Under the pieces are notes generated by a model. It was not told the origin of the DNA. It saw nothing but the letters and a program-made list of their open reading frames with translations, and ran no database searches. Below, one piece after another: positions 8,571 to 16,012 of a DNA stretch of 56,908 nucleotides; the first letter of the stretch is position 1, and each line of letters opens with the position of its first letter. The DNA comes from Shimia sp. (GTDB taxonomy: Bacteria; Pseudomonadota; Alphaproteobacteria; Rhodobacterales; Rhodobacteraceae). A program made the position numbers and the translations under genes. Where the stretch lies: NCBI RefSeq assembly GCF_022448905.1, contig NZ_JAKVCW010000022.1, positions 1 through 56,908 on the forward strand, written 5' to 3'.

Positions 8571-8976
8571 AAAAACTGATCAAACCCGATGTTATGAGCT
8601 ACGCGCCAGTGATTGGACTGTACGTGTCGCGGTTTGATGCCGCTCCTTGCGCATAGTTGCCCTTGATGGCTAGCAAGACAGAGGTGGTCTTACGTTTTCG
8701 ACCAGTTTGCGGCCAACTTAAGATGGATCAGAGTTTCATTTAGGCTGCTATTCTCATTGGCTGTATTTTGCTGGCACCAGCAGTTGACCACCTTGGTTCG
8801 CACGCAGTTTCGCTGCGGACACGCTGTCGTACTGCCGCATGGTGGCTTAGAGCCCACATTGACTAATGCCGCGCATTGCAACAACGGCAGCTTTCTTGTC
8901 TTGACGAATTGGTTGTGCCGGATCAGCGTCATGTCAGAACGGTCGGCTTTATCAACAAGCGGGATGTCAGAAAACG
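8571..8976. other. gene-free stretch holding a dispersed repeat
   Basis: No gene is seen. It contains the 87-bp repeat at 8770-8856; the rest looks like decayed sequence. Confidence 0.5.
8770..8856 (+). repeat. 87-bp dispersed repeat, copy 1
   Basis: It starts GCTGGCACCAGCAGTTGA and ends GGCTTAGAGCCCA. Two other copies of the same length lie at 13277-13363 (same strand) and 48445-48531 (opposite strand). All include a GCTGCGGACACGCTG core. Confidence 0.85.
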
Positions 8977-10281
8977 ATGAAGATAGAACACACCGAAGTC
9001 CTTGTTATTGGCGGCGGAACAGCCGGCTTCGGCGCTGCCATCTCTGCTGCGCGCGAAGGTCTTCAGGTCACATTGTTGGAAGCGACCAGCAAAATCGGCG
9101 GCGTTATGGCTTTCTGCCCTGGTATGCCTTGGGGCGGCGCATATCCGATGGATCAGATTATCGGCGGCATAATTGAAGAACTCACAGAACGCCTCGCATC
9201 GATGGACCCGCCAGCCGCCGAGAAGCGCGCTTGCACGCTAGACAATTTCGGGCCCGAAATCATCTACGACCATGATGTGGCGACGCTCACTATGTTTGAG
9301 ATGCTCGAAGAAGCGGGTGTGCGTGTCAGGCTGGGAACCATCGCGCTTGAACCAGAGATGGACGGTGCGACGATTGTATCCGTCTCGTGCTGTGATCGGC
9401 ATGGCCCCTTCACTGTTCAGCCGAAGATCGTACTTGATTGCTCGGGCGACGGCGACATCTCGGCCAAAGCAGGTGTGCCTTACGTTCTTGGTGATGCGTC
9501 AGGCAACATGATGGCAGTTACGATTTCCTTCTTCATGATGGGCGCGGACTGGGACCGCGCTTTCGCCGATCCGGACCCGTATTTCCAAAAATACGCAGAG
9601 ATTGGTGTCGAAGATGGCAGGTTGCACAGCGATCTCCGGAAGCTGTACCTCATGCGAGGCTTTCATGAAGGCACGGTCTTTTGCAACTCTGTCCATGTCC
9701 GCGGTGTGGACGGCACAGATCCGTTGGCCGTGAGTGCTGCCACACAAGAAGGTCGCCGTAGGTGCCACCAGTTGGCCGCGTTCCTGCGTACTGAAGTTCC
9801 GGGTTTTGAACAGGCGCATATGGCCATGCTTTCACCAACAGTTGGCGTGCGCGAGACGCGCAAATTGCGTGGCATGTATCGCCTGAAGGGAGAGGACCTG
9901 GCATGTGCGACCAAGTTCGAGGATGGGATTGTGGCGTGTGACAACCCTATCGACGATGTGATGCGCGCCAAGGGCGACATGACCCATCACGCTGCCATCC
10001 AATCCGGGCATTACTATACAATTCCGTTCCGGTCTCTGGTACCTGAGGAGATAACAAACCTCATGTTTGCGGGGCGCATTTTGTCGGCAGACTCGGTCGC
10101 ATTCGCCTCCGTACGCGGCATGCCACAATGCATGGCGATGGGTCAGGCCGTCGGAACGGCAGCAGCGATGTCTATACGATCAAACATCGCCGTTCAGGCA
10201 ATCTCGACGGCCCGTCTTGTTCAACGCGTGTCCGAACAAGGCATCAACCGGTTGAGACTGCCTGAACACGACGTGCCGTAA
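8977..10281 (+). CDS. FAD-dependent dehydrogenase (FAD_oxidored type)
   Basis: A 434-residue flavoprotein. It begins with a dinucleotide-binding VIGGGTAGFGAAISAAREG and an FAD-contacting KIGGVMAFCPGMPWGG. In the middle is VLDCSGDGDISAKAG, and near the end LMFAGRILSADSVAFASVRG with MGQAVGTAAA. This order is that of the FAD_oxidored family, often annotated as FAD-dependent or fumarate-reductase-like dehydrogenases of unknown substrate. It stands alone between repeats inside the inverted-repeat island. Codon use is closer to the chromosome than that of the preceding AT-rich genes. Confidence 0.82.
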   Translation: MKIEHTEVLVIGGGTAGFGAAISAAREGLQVTLLEATSKIGGVMAFCPGMPWGGAYPMDQIIGGIIEELTERLASMDPPAAEKRACTLDNFGPEIIYDHDVATLTMFEMLEEAGVRVRLGTIALEPEMDGATIVSVSCCDRHGPFTVQPKIVLDCSGDGDISAKAGVPYVLGDASGNMMAVTISFFMMGADWDRAFADPDPYFQKYAEIGVEDGRLHSDLRKLYLMRGFHEGTVFCNSVHVRGVDGTDPLAVSAATQEGRRRCHQLAAFLRTEVPGFEQAHMAMLSPTVGVRETRKLRGMYRLKGEDLACATKFEDGIVACDNPIDDVMRAKGDMTHHAAIQSGHYYTIPFRSLVPEEITNLMFAGRILSADSVAFASVRGMPQCMAMGQAVGTAAAMSIRSNIAVQAISTARLVQRVSEQGINRLRLPEHDVP

Positions 10282-10584
10282 CGATTTGGCTAGCAAATCT
10301 GGTATCTACGAAAATGCGGACGTTCGATTGTCGGATGGTCGGGATAGCTTTGTCTCGCAATCCAGTCTTTGGAGCATGTCGAGATCTCGCCATCGCAGCG
10401 AAGGTCTCATATGGCGGGCCGCGCTGCAACATCGACGGTAATTGCTGATGGCGGTAATGGGCCGTTCGCAGGACTTTGCAAAGTCAGCTTCCTGCGCATA
10501 GCTGCCATAGGGTCTGATAGGAAGCTCACGCAAAAGGGGTATCTAGCCGAGCCTGCTATCTCACCAGCTCAAAGGGTCTCTAAG
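10282..10584. repeat. gene-free stretch with dispersed palindrome module
   Basis: It contains GACTTTGCAAAGTC at 10472-10485, followed by CAGCTTCCTGCGCATAGCTG. This is the same module as at 6704 and 13113 and is related to that at 32254-32290. No gene is seen. Confidence 0.6.
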
Positions 10585-10821
10585 CTAACCATCTGGGATG
10601 TGTTCTTGCTCTGTGCGGCAACCATCCAGCGCGGAAGCGCTTGGGTTCCAAGCCATCCGAATTTCAAGGTCTTGGGTGCCTTTACAGCGTGAGCAACGCA
10701 GGCGTGGCCGAATGCCTTCTGAAAACTGAGAAATCGCTTTCTCGTTGGTTGTCGTCCCGTAGTAACCGCAGGGGCATTTGATCTGGAGACAAAGCAAACA
10801 GGCTTCCTTGTTGGATAACAT
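10585..10821 (-). CDS. small zinc-ribbon-like hypothetical protein
   Basis: A 78-residue frame with paired cysteines (CLLC; CPCG; CSRC) spaced as in a zinc ribbon. It has an AGAAGG ribosome-binding site 5 bases before the ATG. The second pair is followed by a basic strand (RLRCSRCKGTQDLEIRM). No family could be named. It lies next to the phage lysis genes but on the other strand, so it may be prophage cargo. Confidence 0.5.
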   Translation of the reverse strand: MLSNKEACLLCLQIKCPCGYYGTTTNEKAISQFSEGIRPRLRCSRCKGTQDLEIRMAWNPSASALDGCRTEQEHIPDG

Positions 10822-10890
10822 CAGAGCCTTCTAGGAGCTTTCCTCGAAGGCCGTTCCATGCTGGCGCATCTCGTTATCAACCTCAACCCA

Positions 10891-10912
10891 CCCGCCTCTG
10901 GCGGGTTTTTTT
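10891..10912 (+). terminator. rho-independent terminator
   Basis: CCCGCC-TCT-GGCGGG is a perfect 6-bp GC stem followed directly by seven T. It ends transcripts on the + strand just before the muramidase ribosome-binding site. Confidence 0.85.
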
Positions 10913-10924
10913 ATGGAGAAACAC

Positions 10925-11608
10925 ATGAACATAAACCAAGCCACCTTAGACCTTGTGAAGCGCTTTGAAGGTCTTGAGCTGACTGCGTATCTCGATCCGG
11001 TGGGCGTACTCACCATTGGATACGGCTACACCAACAGCGCGGGCTTTGGTCCTGGCGTGTCTGTGGGTGAAACGTGGACCAAGCCCTTTGCGGAGCAAAT
11101 GCTGTGGGAGGGGCTTGAACGTTTTGCGGATCAAATCAGACCCATGTTCCGTCGCGCGCCCAATGACAATGAGTTCGGTGCGATGCTGTCTCTCGCGTAT
11201 AACATTGGCGTTGGGGCGTTCAGCCGATCTACCTGCCTGCGCCGCTTCAACGCGGGGGATATTGAGGGCGCTGCCGAAGCGCTGACATGGTTCAACAAGG
11301 CTGGTGGCAAGGTCTTGCGCGGGCTTACACGCCGCCGTGCGGCCGAGCGCGAACTGTTTCTTACGGATGCTGCAATCCTTGAAGCAACACCCAAGGCAGA
11401 CGCGGAGCGCAGTTCACCGGCTCAGTCCTCAACGATCCGCGCCGTTGCTGGTACTGCGGCGGCGGGGGCAGGGGGTGTTCTAACCGCATTGGGCAAGCTG
11501 GACCCTTTGGCTCAGTATATCCTCTTGGGCTTTTCTGCTGTTGCGCTGATCGGGCTGGGCTGGATTGCGCGCGAGCGGCTTCGCAAGTGGGCAGGAGGGG
11601 CGCGGTGA
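10925..11608 (+). CDS. phage-type endolysin (GH24 muramidase) with C-terminal membrane anchor
   Basis: This 227-residue protein starts with the T4/lambdoid lysozyme signature: a catalytic Glu in VKRFEGLELTAYLDPVGVLT, then IGYGYT. It continues with LSLAYNIGVGAF and RRAAERELFL. It would cut peptidoglycan. Near the C-terminus (about 195-215) is a hydrophobic helix (ILLGFSAVALIGLGWIA) flanked by Arg/Lys, which would tether it to the membrane. The start at 10925 follows a GGAG site by 6 bases. A terminator immediately precedes it and spanin-like genes overlap its end. Confidence 0.88.
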   Translation: MNINQATLDLVKRFEGLELTAYLDPVGVLTIGYGYTNSAGFGPGVSVGETWTKPFAEQMLWEGLERFADQIRPMFRRAPNDNEFGAMLSLAYNIGVGAFSRSTCLRRFNAGDIEGAAEALTWFNKAGGKVLRGLTRRRAAERELFLTDAAILEATPKADAERSSPAQSSTIRAVAGTAAAGAGGVLTALGKLDPLAQYILLGFSAVALIGLGWIARERLRKWAGGAR

Positions 11609-11835
11609 TGCTGCGCTTCCTACCTTCCAAGGCGGCAGTATGGGCCGCACTCAGCGCGTTTGTGGTCGTCTTGCTTGCATGGCTTCGCATCGATGCGAAG
11701 AACGATCAGAGGCGCAAAACAGAAGCCCTGCGGAACAAAGCCCGCCTTGATGCCATCCAAAGCAAACAGGAGATAGATCGAGATGTGGAGACGCAAGACG
11801 ATACCGCTCTTATTGACCGCCTCACTCGTAACTAG
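11608..11835 (+). CDS. Rz-like inner-membrane spanin (probable)
   Basis: A 75-residue protein whose ATG overlaps the lysozyme stop. It has one N-terminal transmembrane helix (AVWAALSAFVVVLLAWLRI) and a charged, helical, coiled-coil-like tail (KNDQRRKTEALRNKARLDAI...). This is the layout of an inner-membrane spanin. The next gene begins inside it in another frame and encodes a lipoprotein, the classic Rz/Rz1 arrangement. Identification rests on topology and context, not on sequence identity. Confidence 0.68.
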   Translation: MLRFLPSKAAVWAALSAFVVVLLAWLRIDAKNDQRRKTEALRNKARLDAIQSKQEIDRDVETQDDTALIDRLTRN

Positions 11836-11992
11836 CGCATGCTCTCAATCTCCCGCTGGAGATTTCTGCGACATTGCCGAGCCTATCCGGTTTGAGCGCG
11901 ACGTCGCTTCGGTGGTTGTGACAGGAAATCGCGGCACCGCCGAAACGATCGATGCCCAGAACCGTTATGGGGAACGGCACTGCGGATGGTGA
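11783..11992 (+). CDS. Rz1-like outer-membrane lipoprotein spanin (probable)
   Basis: A 69-residue frame starts 53 bp before the end of the Rz-like gene in the +1 frame. It encodes a signal peptide with a lipobox (LLLTASLVTSAC), giving a short mature lipoprotein with Cys pairs (FCDIA and HCGW). The mature part (CDIAEPIRF...QNRYGERHCGW) resembles small proteins I recall from alphaproteobacterial prophages. With the muramidase and the Rz-like gene it completes a lysis cassette that could breach all three envelope layers. Confidence 0.65.
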   Translation: MWRRKTIPLLLTASLVTSACSQSPAGDFCDIAEPIRFERDVASVVVTGNRGTAETIDAQNRYGERHCGW

Positions 11993-12049
11993 GCCATCCC
12001 CGATTTGTCATGCGTCGGTTATTGCGTGGCTCACCTTATTTGTCATGGG

Positions 12050-12347
12050 CCAAGTGCGGCGATACGAGTTTGGCGAGCTCGAAAAAACGGACAATTTCGC
12101 CGTCACAGTCACCGGCTCTACAAGTGACTTCCTTTTCTTCAACGTTATGCGCGTGGATGGCAGTGCCGTTACAGGAATGGAATATTCGCTTGATATCATC
12201 GTAGCTGTTTGACTTCGCGTCTCCCAGCAGAACCAAGGCACTGAGGAGTTCAGCCGCCGGGTGTTCAACGACAATCCCAACATTCGGCGGTTCCACAGCA
12301 ATGTCGTAATTGATCGGGTGAAAGCCGGGCTACAGGTACCGGTTTGA
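12050..12347 (+). pseudogene. fossil Lrp/AsnC regulator, C-terminal (RAM) part
   Basis: One reading frame gives SAVTGMEYSLDIIVAV, a stop, and then EEFSRRVFNDNPNIRRFHSN and RVKAGLQVPV before a final stop at 12345. The pattern (xVTGxxDyxxxVxV ... PxxxRxxSxxVxxxVK...PV) matches the effector-binding RAM domain of Lrp/AsnC regulators. The N-terminal helix-turn-helix is missing and an in-frame TGA sits at 12210, so it is a broken remnant. The 5' limit given is approximate. Confidence 0.5.
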
Positions 12348-12372
12348 GGCAACGTGCCGGGTTTCTGAGGCG

Positions 12373-12513
12373 TTATGGCGCGGTGGCTAAAGTGCTTGGA
12401 ATTGACTTGAGAACCAACAAAGCGCCGCCTGCTGCAATTGTTAATAACACAAGGGCGACCTTCAGATCGCCCCACCAAGGTTGTCTTTTCATGAAGTCTT
12501 TCATCCTTTTCAT
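12373..12513 (-). CDS. small one-TM membrane protein
   Basis: A 46-residue frame begins MKRMKDFMKRQPWWGD with a GAGGA ribosome-binding site 6 bases upstream. A single hydrophobic helix follows (LKVALVLLTIAAGGALLVL), with a short tail. It lies between the phage lysis genes and the right arm of the inverted repeat. It could be a prophage membrane protein (holin-like in size, but with one helix only), or unrelated. Confidence 0.5.
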   Translation of the reverse strand: MKRMKDFMKRQPWWGDLKVALVLLTIAAGGALLVLKSIPSTLATAP

Positions 12514-12538
12514 GTCTGTCCTCGCGTTGTGATTACAG

Positions 12539-13280
12539 TATCGATCTCCCCACCGCGGATACTTGACAGGGAGGTCGTCTAAATTTGAACGCATGAAGGT
12601 CCCGTGGTTATTGGTCCGCCATTCAGTGATACAACTTCTATTTTGTAAGGTTGGTCTGACGTTCGAAGCGCAAGTTGGACACCAGCCAGAACATCCAACG
12701 GACCGACTATGTCTGTTGCATTTGCGCCATCGTATACCAGCGCTACTACACGCTTAGTAGTGGGTGAAGGTCCAGAGAGGACATTTTCGTTCGTCGTCAT
12801 ATACAAGAAAATTTCAAGAATATCTCCGGCGCGCAATGACAGATACCGGTCATTTTCGGCCATTATCGAACCAGTCATTCAGATCAAATTAGTTCGATTT
12901 GAGCTACTCCTCAATCCTTGGACAGGATTTGGCGTAAATTAAGCTACTCTTTGCACCTGCTGATCGGGGTTGGTTCCGCCAAAGGCAGAAAAGTCCCGCA
13001 TTATGCAATTTCGCTTGGCATGAACCTTCGCAACTGCAGCTAACGACTGCTTCGGTGATCTGCGCCGCAGCATTGCTCATAGAATTCTGGGGCAATAGGT
13101 GGCTAGTTTGACGACTTTGCAAAGTCAGCTACCTGCGCATCGCTGCCATTGGTGGCTCACGCAGCATCCGGCACCGCTGCGGTTTAGTATTGAAAGGCAG
13201 CTTTCGGGAAATCGGCCTTACAGCTTTGCGCCTGCAGCGGAGAACGTTCTGAGCCTCATGTGAATGTCATGAAAGGGCTG
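12539..13280. repeat. right arm of 742-bp inverted repeat
   Basis: This is the reverse complement of 6550-7291. Its outer end runs into the 87-bp dispersed repeat at 13277. Its inner end carries a few substitutions relative to the left arm, including the one that creates a stop in the glxA copy. Confidence 0.93.
12541..12800 (-). pseudogene. truncated copy of the GlxA-type gene
   Basis: It encodes the first part of the same protein as the gene at 7030, identical up to PSCVQI. A CAG-to-TAG change then stops it, and homology ends a few codons later at the inner edge of the inverted repeat. There is no DNA-binding domain, so no regulator is made from this copy. Reading from the upstream ATGs would extend it to 12878. 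Confidence 0.85.
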
Positions 13281-13363
13281 GTACCAGCAGTTGATAACCT
13301 TGGTTTGCGAGCAGTTATGCTGCGGACACGCTGCCGCACTGCCGCATGGCGGCTTAGAGCCCA
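13277..13363 (+). repeat. 87-bp dispersed repeat, copy 2
   Basis: Same length and ends as the copies at 8770 and 48445. It abuts the outer boundary of the right inverted-repeat arm, overlapping it by 4 bp. Confidence 0.85.
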
Positions 13364-13585
13364 TAGCGGAAGTCCTTAAATGATGCTGCGAGCGCTTGCA
13401 GCATGGAAATTTCTGCAGATGCGAGCCAAGCGGCACTACTGTGCAGCAGGAAAACCAGCCGACCATTAACGCTACAGATGGGTATTCCAACGAAAGAGCT
13501 GCGCAAGTAAGCTTTGGCATATGATTTATGCCGCCCTCATTTCCGTGAGGTTTGACCAAGTTCAACCCAAAAGGAGTAGTCTTCA
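13364..13585. other. gap before cytidine deaminase
   Basis: No gene is seen; part looks like repeat debris (GCATGGAAATTTCTGCAG and nearby). An AGGAG ribosome-binding site for the deaminase lies about 13572-13576. No Zur-like dyad was found here. Confidence 0.4.
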
Positions 13586-13999
13586 ATGCTGATGCCAAAT
13601 TCGGTACCTGACCTTCGTGAAGCAGCCGCCGCCGCTCGCGAGAACGCTTATGCGCCTTATTCGAACTTCAAGGTTGGCGCCGCCATGCGCGGAGCATCTG
13701 GGAAGATCTACATCGGAGCAAATGTTGAGAATGTCGCCTATCCAGTGGGCACTTGCGCTGAGGAAGCGGCGCTTGCTGCCATGATTGTCGCAGGGGAGAC
13801 CGAAGTCATTGAGGCCTATGTCATTGCAGACTCGCCAGAACCTGTGCCGCCCTGCGGTGCCTGCCGACAGCGCTTAAAAGAGTTTGGCAAAAACGATGTG
13901 ACCGTTTGGATGGGCACCACCGACGGCAAAGAAGAAGCCACAACGATCGGTGACCTGCTACCCGGGGCTTTTGATGCCGGATACATGGCCCGCAGTTAA
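13586..13999 (+). CDS. cdd: cytidine deaminase
   Basis: This 137-residue protein has the full zinc-deaminase core. There is an N-terminal YAPYSNFKVGAAM substrate loop. The motif VGTCAEEAAL carries a zinc Cys and the proton-shuttling Glu, and PPCGACRQRL carries the two other zinc Cys. It converts cytidine or deoxycytidine to the uridine forms in pyrimidine salvage. Its start has AGGAG 9 bases upstream. It converges on the methyltransferase gene at 14004 with only 4 bp between. It is the first of a run of zinc-linked enzymes, but its own ligands are intact. Confidence 0.93.
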   Translation: MLMPNSVPDLREAAAAARENAYAPYSNFKVGAAMRGASGKIYIGANVENVAYPVGTCAEEAALAAMIVAGETEVIEAYVIADSPEPVPPCGACRQRLKEFGKNDVTVWMGTTDGKEEATTIGDLLPGAFDAGYMARS

Positions 14000-14003
14000 G
14001 AGG

Positions 14004-14861
14004 TCAGGTCAGCCGCCGCACGATTTCCGCGATGTGCGCAGGTCCAACTTCACAGCAGCCGCCTATGATGGTCGCTTCCATCTGAGCCCAGTCCTCCGCA
14101 AAATCGGCATAGGCTGCTGGCGTTAGATCTGTACGCGCTGACAATTCTTGAACGGTCGCACCCACCTGGACGAAACTCTGGGTGATTTCAGTGAAACTGT
14201 TTGCGTAAGCACCAAAGGGTTTCCCGCAGCCTTTGATGACGTCTACGGCCATTGTTACCGCTTCGGGGGTAGCGCAATTGACAAGCAAGGCGTCCGCTCG
14301 GTCGATGCGGTCCATCACGTGTTCGAGAGGCTCTCCCGAGCGTAACTTCGTGCCGTCATAGTCATCGACGGACACGCTGAGCCAAATGGGCTTTTCATGC
14401 CCGGTTGCGCCCTCAAGCGTTGCATCAACGTGGGCCAAGGCAGAGACCGTCTCGATCAGGAAATGATCCACATACGGGGCTTGGATGCGGCAAATCTCAG
14501 CAAAGCGGTCTACCGCGTCGTGCGGCAGTGGGCCGGTCTGATAGGATCCGAACAAAGGGCCAATCGCCCCCGCCACACTCCCAACTTCTGCGGCGTCACG
14601 AGACGCACACGCAATCTCACACGCGGCACGGTGAAGCGGTTCGAACTGTTCATCAAGCCCGGCGGCGATCAGCCGGTCATGATGGATGGCATAGCTGTTG
14701 GTGGTCGCCACCATGGCGCCTGCAGCAAAGAAATCGTCATGCACCGCCCGCACAAGTTCTGGCTCGTCCAAAAGCACTTTGGTCGCCCAAAGAGGCGTTG
14801 GTCGAGCCGCACTTCGCGCAATGAGCTCTTGGCCCATGCCGCCATCCAGAATGGTGATCAT
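14004..14861 (-). CDS. homocysteine S-methyltransferase family protein
   Basis: A 285-residue protein of the Pfam S-methyl_trans fold. It opens with ILDGGMGQELI and keeps the three zinc cysteines of the family, one in LLVNCATPE and two in IIGGCCEVGP. These activate the thiol of homocysteine. The methyl donor may be S-methylmethionine, betaine or dimethylsulfoniopropionate; sequence does not decide. It lies 9 bp after the related methyltransferase and is surely co-transcribed with it. Confidence 0.87.
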   Translation of the reverse strand: MITILDGGMGQELIARSAARPTPLWATKVLLDEPELVRAVHDDFFAAGAMVATTNSYAIHHDRLIAAGLDEQFEPLHRAACEIACASRDAAEVGSVAGAIGPLFGSYQTGPLPHDAVDRFAEICRIQAPYVDHFLIETVSALAHVDATLEGATGHEKPIWLSVSVDDYDGTKLRSGEPLEHVMDRIDRADALLVNCATPEAVTMAVDVIKGCGKPFGAYANSFTEITQSFVQVGATVQELSARTDLTPAAYADFAEDWAQMEATIIGGCCEVGPAHIAEIVRRLT

Positions 14862-14870
14862 GATACGTTT

Positions 14871-15899
14871 CTATGCTGCCGTTGGCGTTGCAGATTTCCT
14901 CCGACCCCGCCGTTCGCGCTTGGGACGTGCCACCTCGACATCGGTGCCGTCGCTTTCGGAGGAAAACGCGCCAAGGGCTGTGCTGATCGCCTTTAGGCTT
15001 GGACGGGCACCGATCTCCTGCGTGTCGAGCGCCTCTCGCATTTTCTCCAAGTGTGCTGGGGTCGTGCCGCAACAGCCGCCGATAACTTTGGCACCCGCCG
15101 CGCGGGCCAAGACCGCATATTCTGCCATCAGCTCTGGTGTTCCATCATAGTGGATTTCGCCATCAATGTATTTCGGGATACCTGCATTGCCCTTCGCGAC
15201 GATCGGTATCTCGGGGTATGCTTGGTGAAAGCCCAAGACAGTGCGCAGCAAGTCATACGCACCCACCCCGCAATTGGCCCCGAAGGCGACGGGCGGATTG
15301 TCGAGGTTTTTGACCAAATCGACCAATTCGGGTGACGTGACACCCATCATTGTGCGACCCGCAGTGTCGAACGTCATGGTCCCGACCCAGGGCATCTCAA
15401 CACTGGCGAAGGCTTCCGCGGCTGCGCTGTACTCCTCCGGTGCTGATATCGTCTCGAGCCACAGGATGTCCGCCCCGCCGTCCTTGAGGCCACGTGCGGT
15501 CTCTTCAAAGATGTCGACCGCTTCTGCGTGGCTGAGCGCGCCTACGGGTTCCATGATCTCGCCGGTTGGCCCAACCGAGCCTGCGACGACCACAGGACGC
15601 CCTGCGGCGTCAGCAATCTCGCGCCCGAGCTCCGCGGACCGTTTGGACAGTTCATAGGCGCGATCACCTGCATCATGCAGCTTGAGACGAGAGCGGTTCG
15701 CGCCAAACGAATTGGTGAGGAAGAGGTCCGACCCAGCCTCGACCGCGCCAGGATAGAGCGCACGGATGTTGTCAGGCTTGGTGTCGTTCCACAGCTCTGG
15801 ACAATCGCCAGATTCCAGACCCATGTTGAACAGATTGGTACCGGTGGCCCCGTCGGCCATGAGCCAATCGCGCTCATTCAAGAATTCGATAAAGTCCAT
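14871..15899 (-). CDS. bmt: betaine–homocysteine S-methyltransferase
   Basis: A 342-residue homocysteine methyltransferase: MDFIEFLNERDWLMADGATGTNLF at the start, NCGVGAYD with the first zinc Cys, and VIGGCCGTTP with the other two. The C-terminus is extended and basic (RPKRERRGRRK). In roseobacters such a Bmt transfers a methyl group from glycine betaine to homocysteine. The start at 15899 was chosen over 15944 because MDFIEFL aligns with the usual N-terminus. It leads a two-gene unit with the second methyltransferase. A MetR-like dyad and a 14-bp palindrome lie upstream. Confidence 0.85.
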   Translation of the reverse strand: MDFIEFLNERDWLMADGATGTNLFNMGLESGDCPELWNDTKPDNIRALYPGAVEAGSDLFLTNSFGANRSRLKLHDAGDRAYELSKRSAELGREIADAAGRPVVVAGSVGPTGEIMEPVGALSHAEAVDIFEETARGLKDGGADILWLETISAPEEYSAAAEAFASVEMPWVGTMTFDTAGRTMMGVTSPELVDLVKNLDNPPVAFGANCGVGAYDLLRTVLGFHQAYPEIPIVAKGNAGIPKYIDGEIHYDGTPELMAEYAVLARAAGAKVIGGCCGTTPAHLEKMREALDTQEIGARPSLKAISTALGAFSSESDGTDVEVARPKRERRGRRKSATPTAA

Positions 15900-15955
15900 C
15901 ACAATGGCGCCCTTGCTCAAACCATTACCATTTTGCGTTCGCACGCCAAGCGAGA

Positions 15956-15968
15956 TGAATCAATTTCA
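15956..15968. promoter_or_regulatory. MetR-like binding site upstream of bmt
   Basis: TGAATCAATTTCA fits the MetR consensus TGAA-N5-TTCA exactly and lies about 60 bp before the bmt start. MetR is a homocysteine-sensing activator, so the context is right. The consensus is short and could occur by chance. Confidence 0.45.
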
Positions 15969-15970
15969 AT

Positions 15971-15984
15971 TTCCTCATGAGGAA
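15971..15984. promoter_or_regulatory. 14-bp palindrome upstream of bmt
   Basis: TTCCTCATGAGGAA is a perfect palindrome, followed by a repeated half (CATGAGG). It is a plausible operator for a second methionine-cycle regulator. The binding protein is unknown. Confidence 0.45.
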
Positions 15985-16012
15985 CATGAGGTGCATGTGG
16001 CTTTTTCAGGGT

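Noticed and set aside
12036..12296. Minus-strand open frame of 86 codons with plausible composition
   Set aside because: It lies opposite the Lrp/AsnC-like fossil frame, starts with GTG and has no ribosome-binding site; it is best explained as its shadow.
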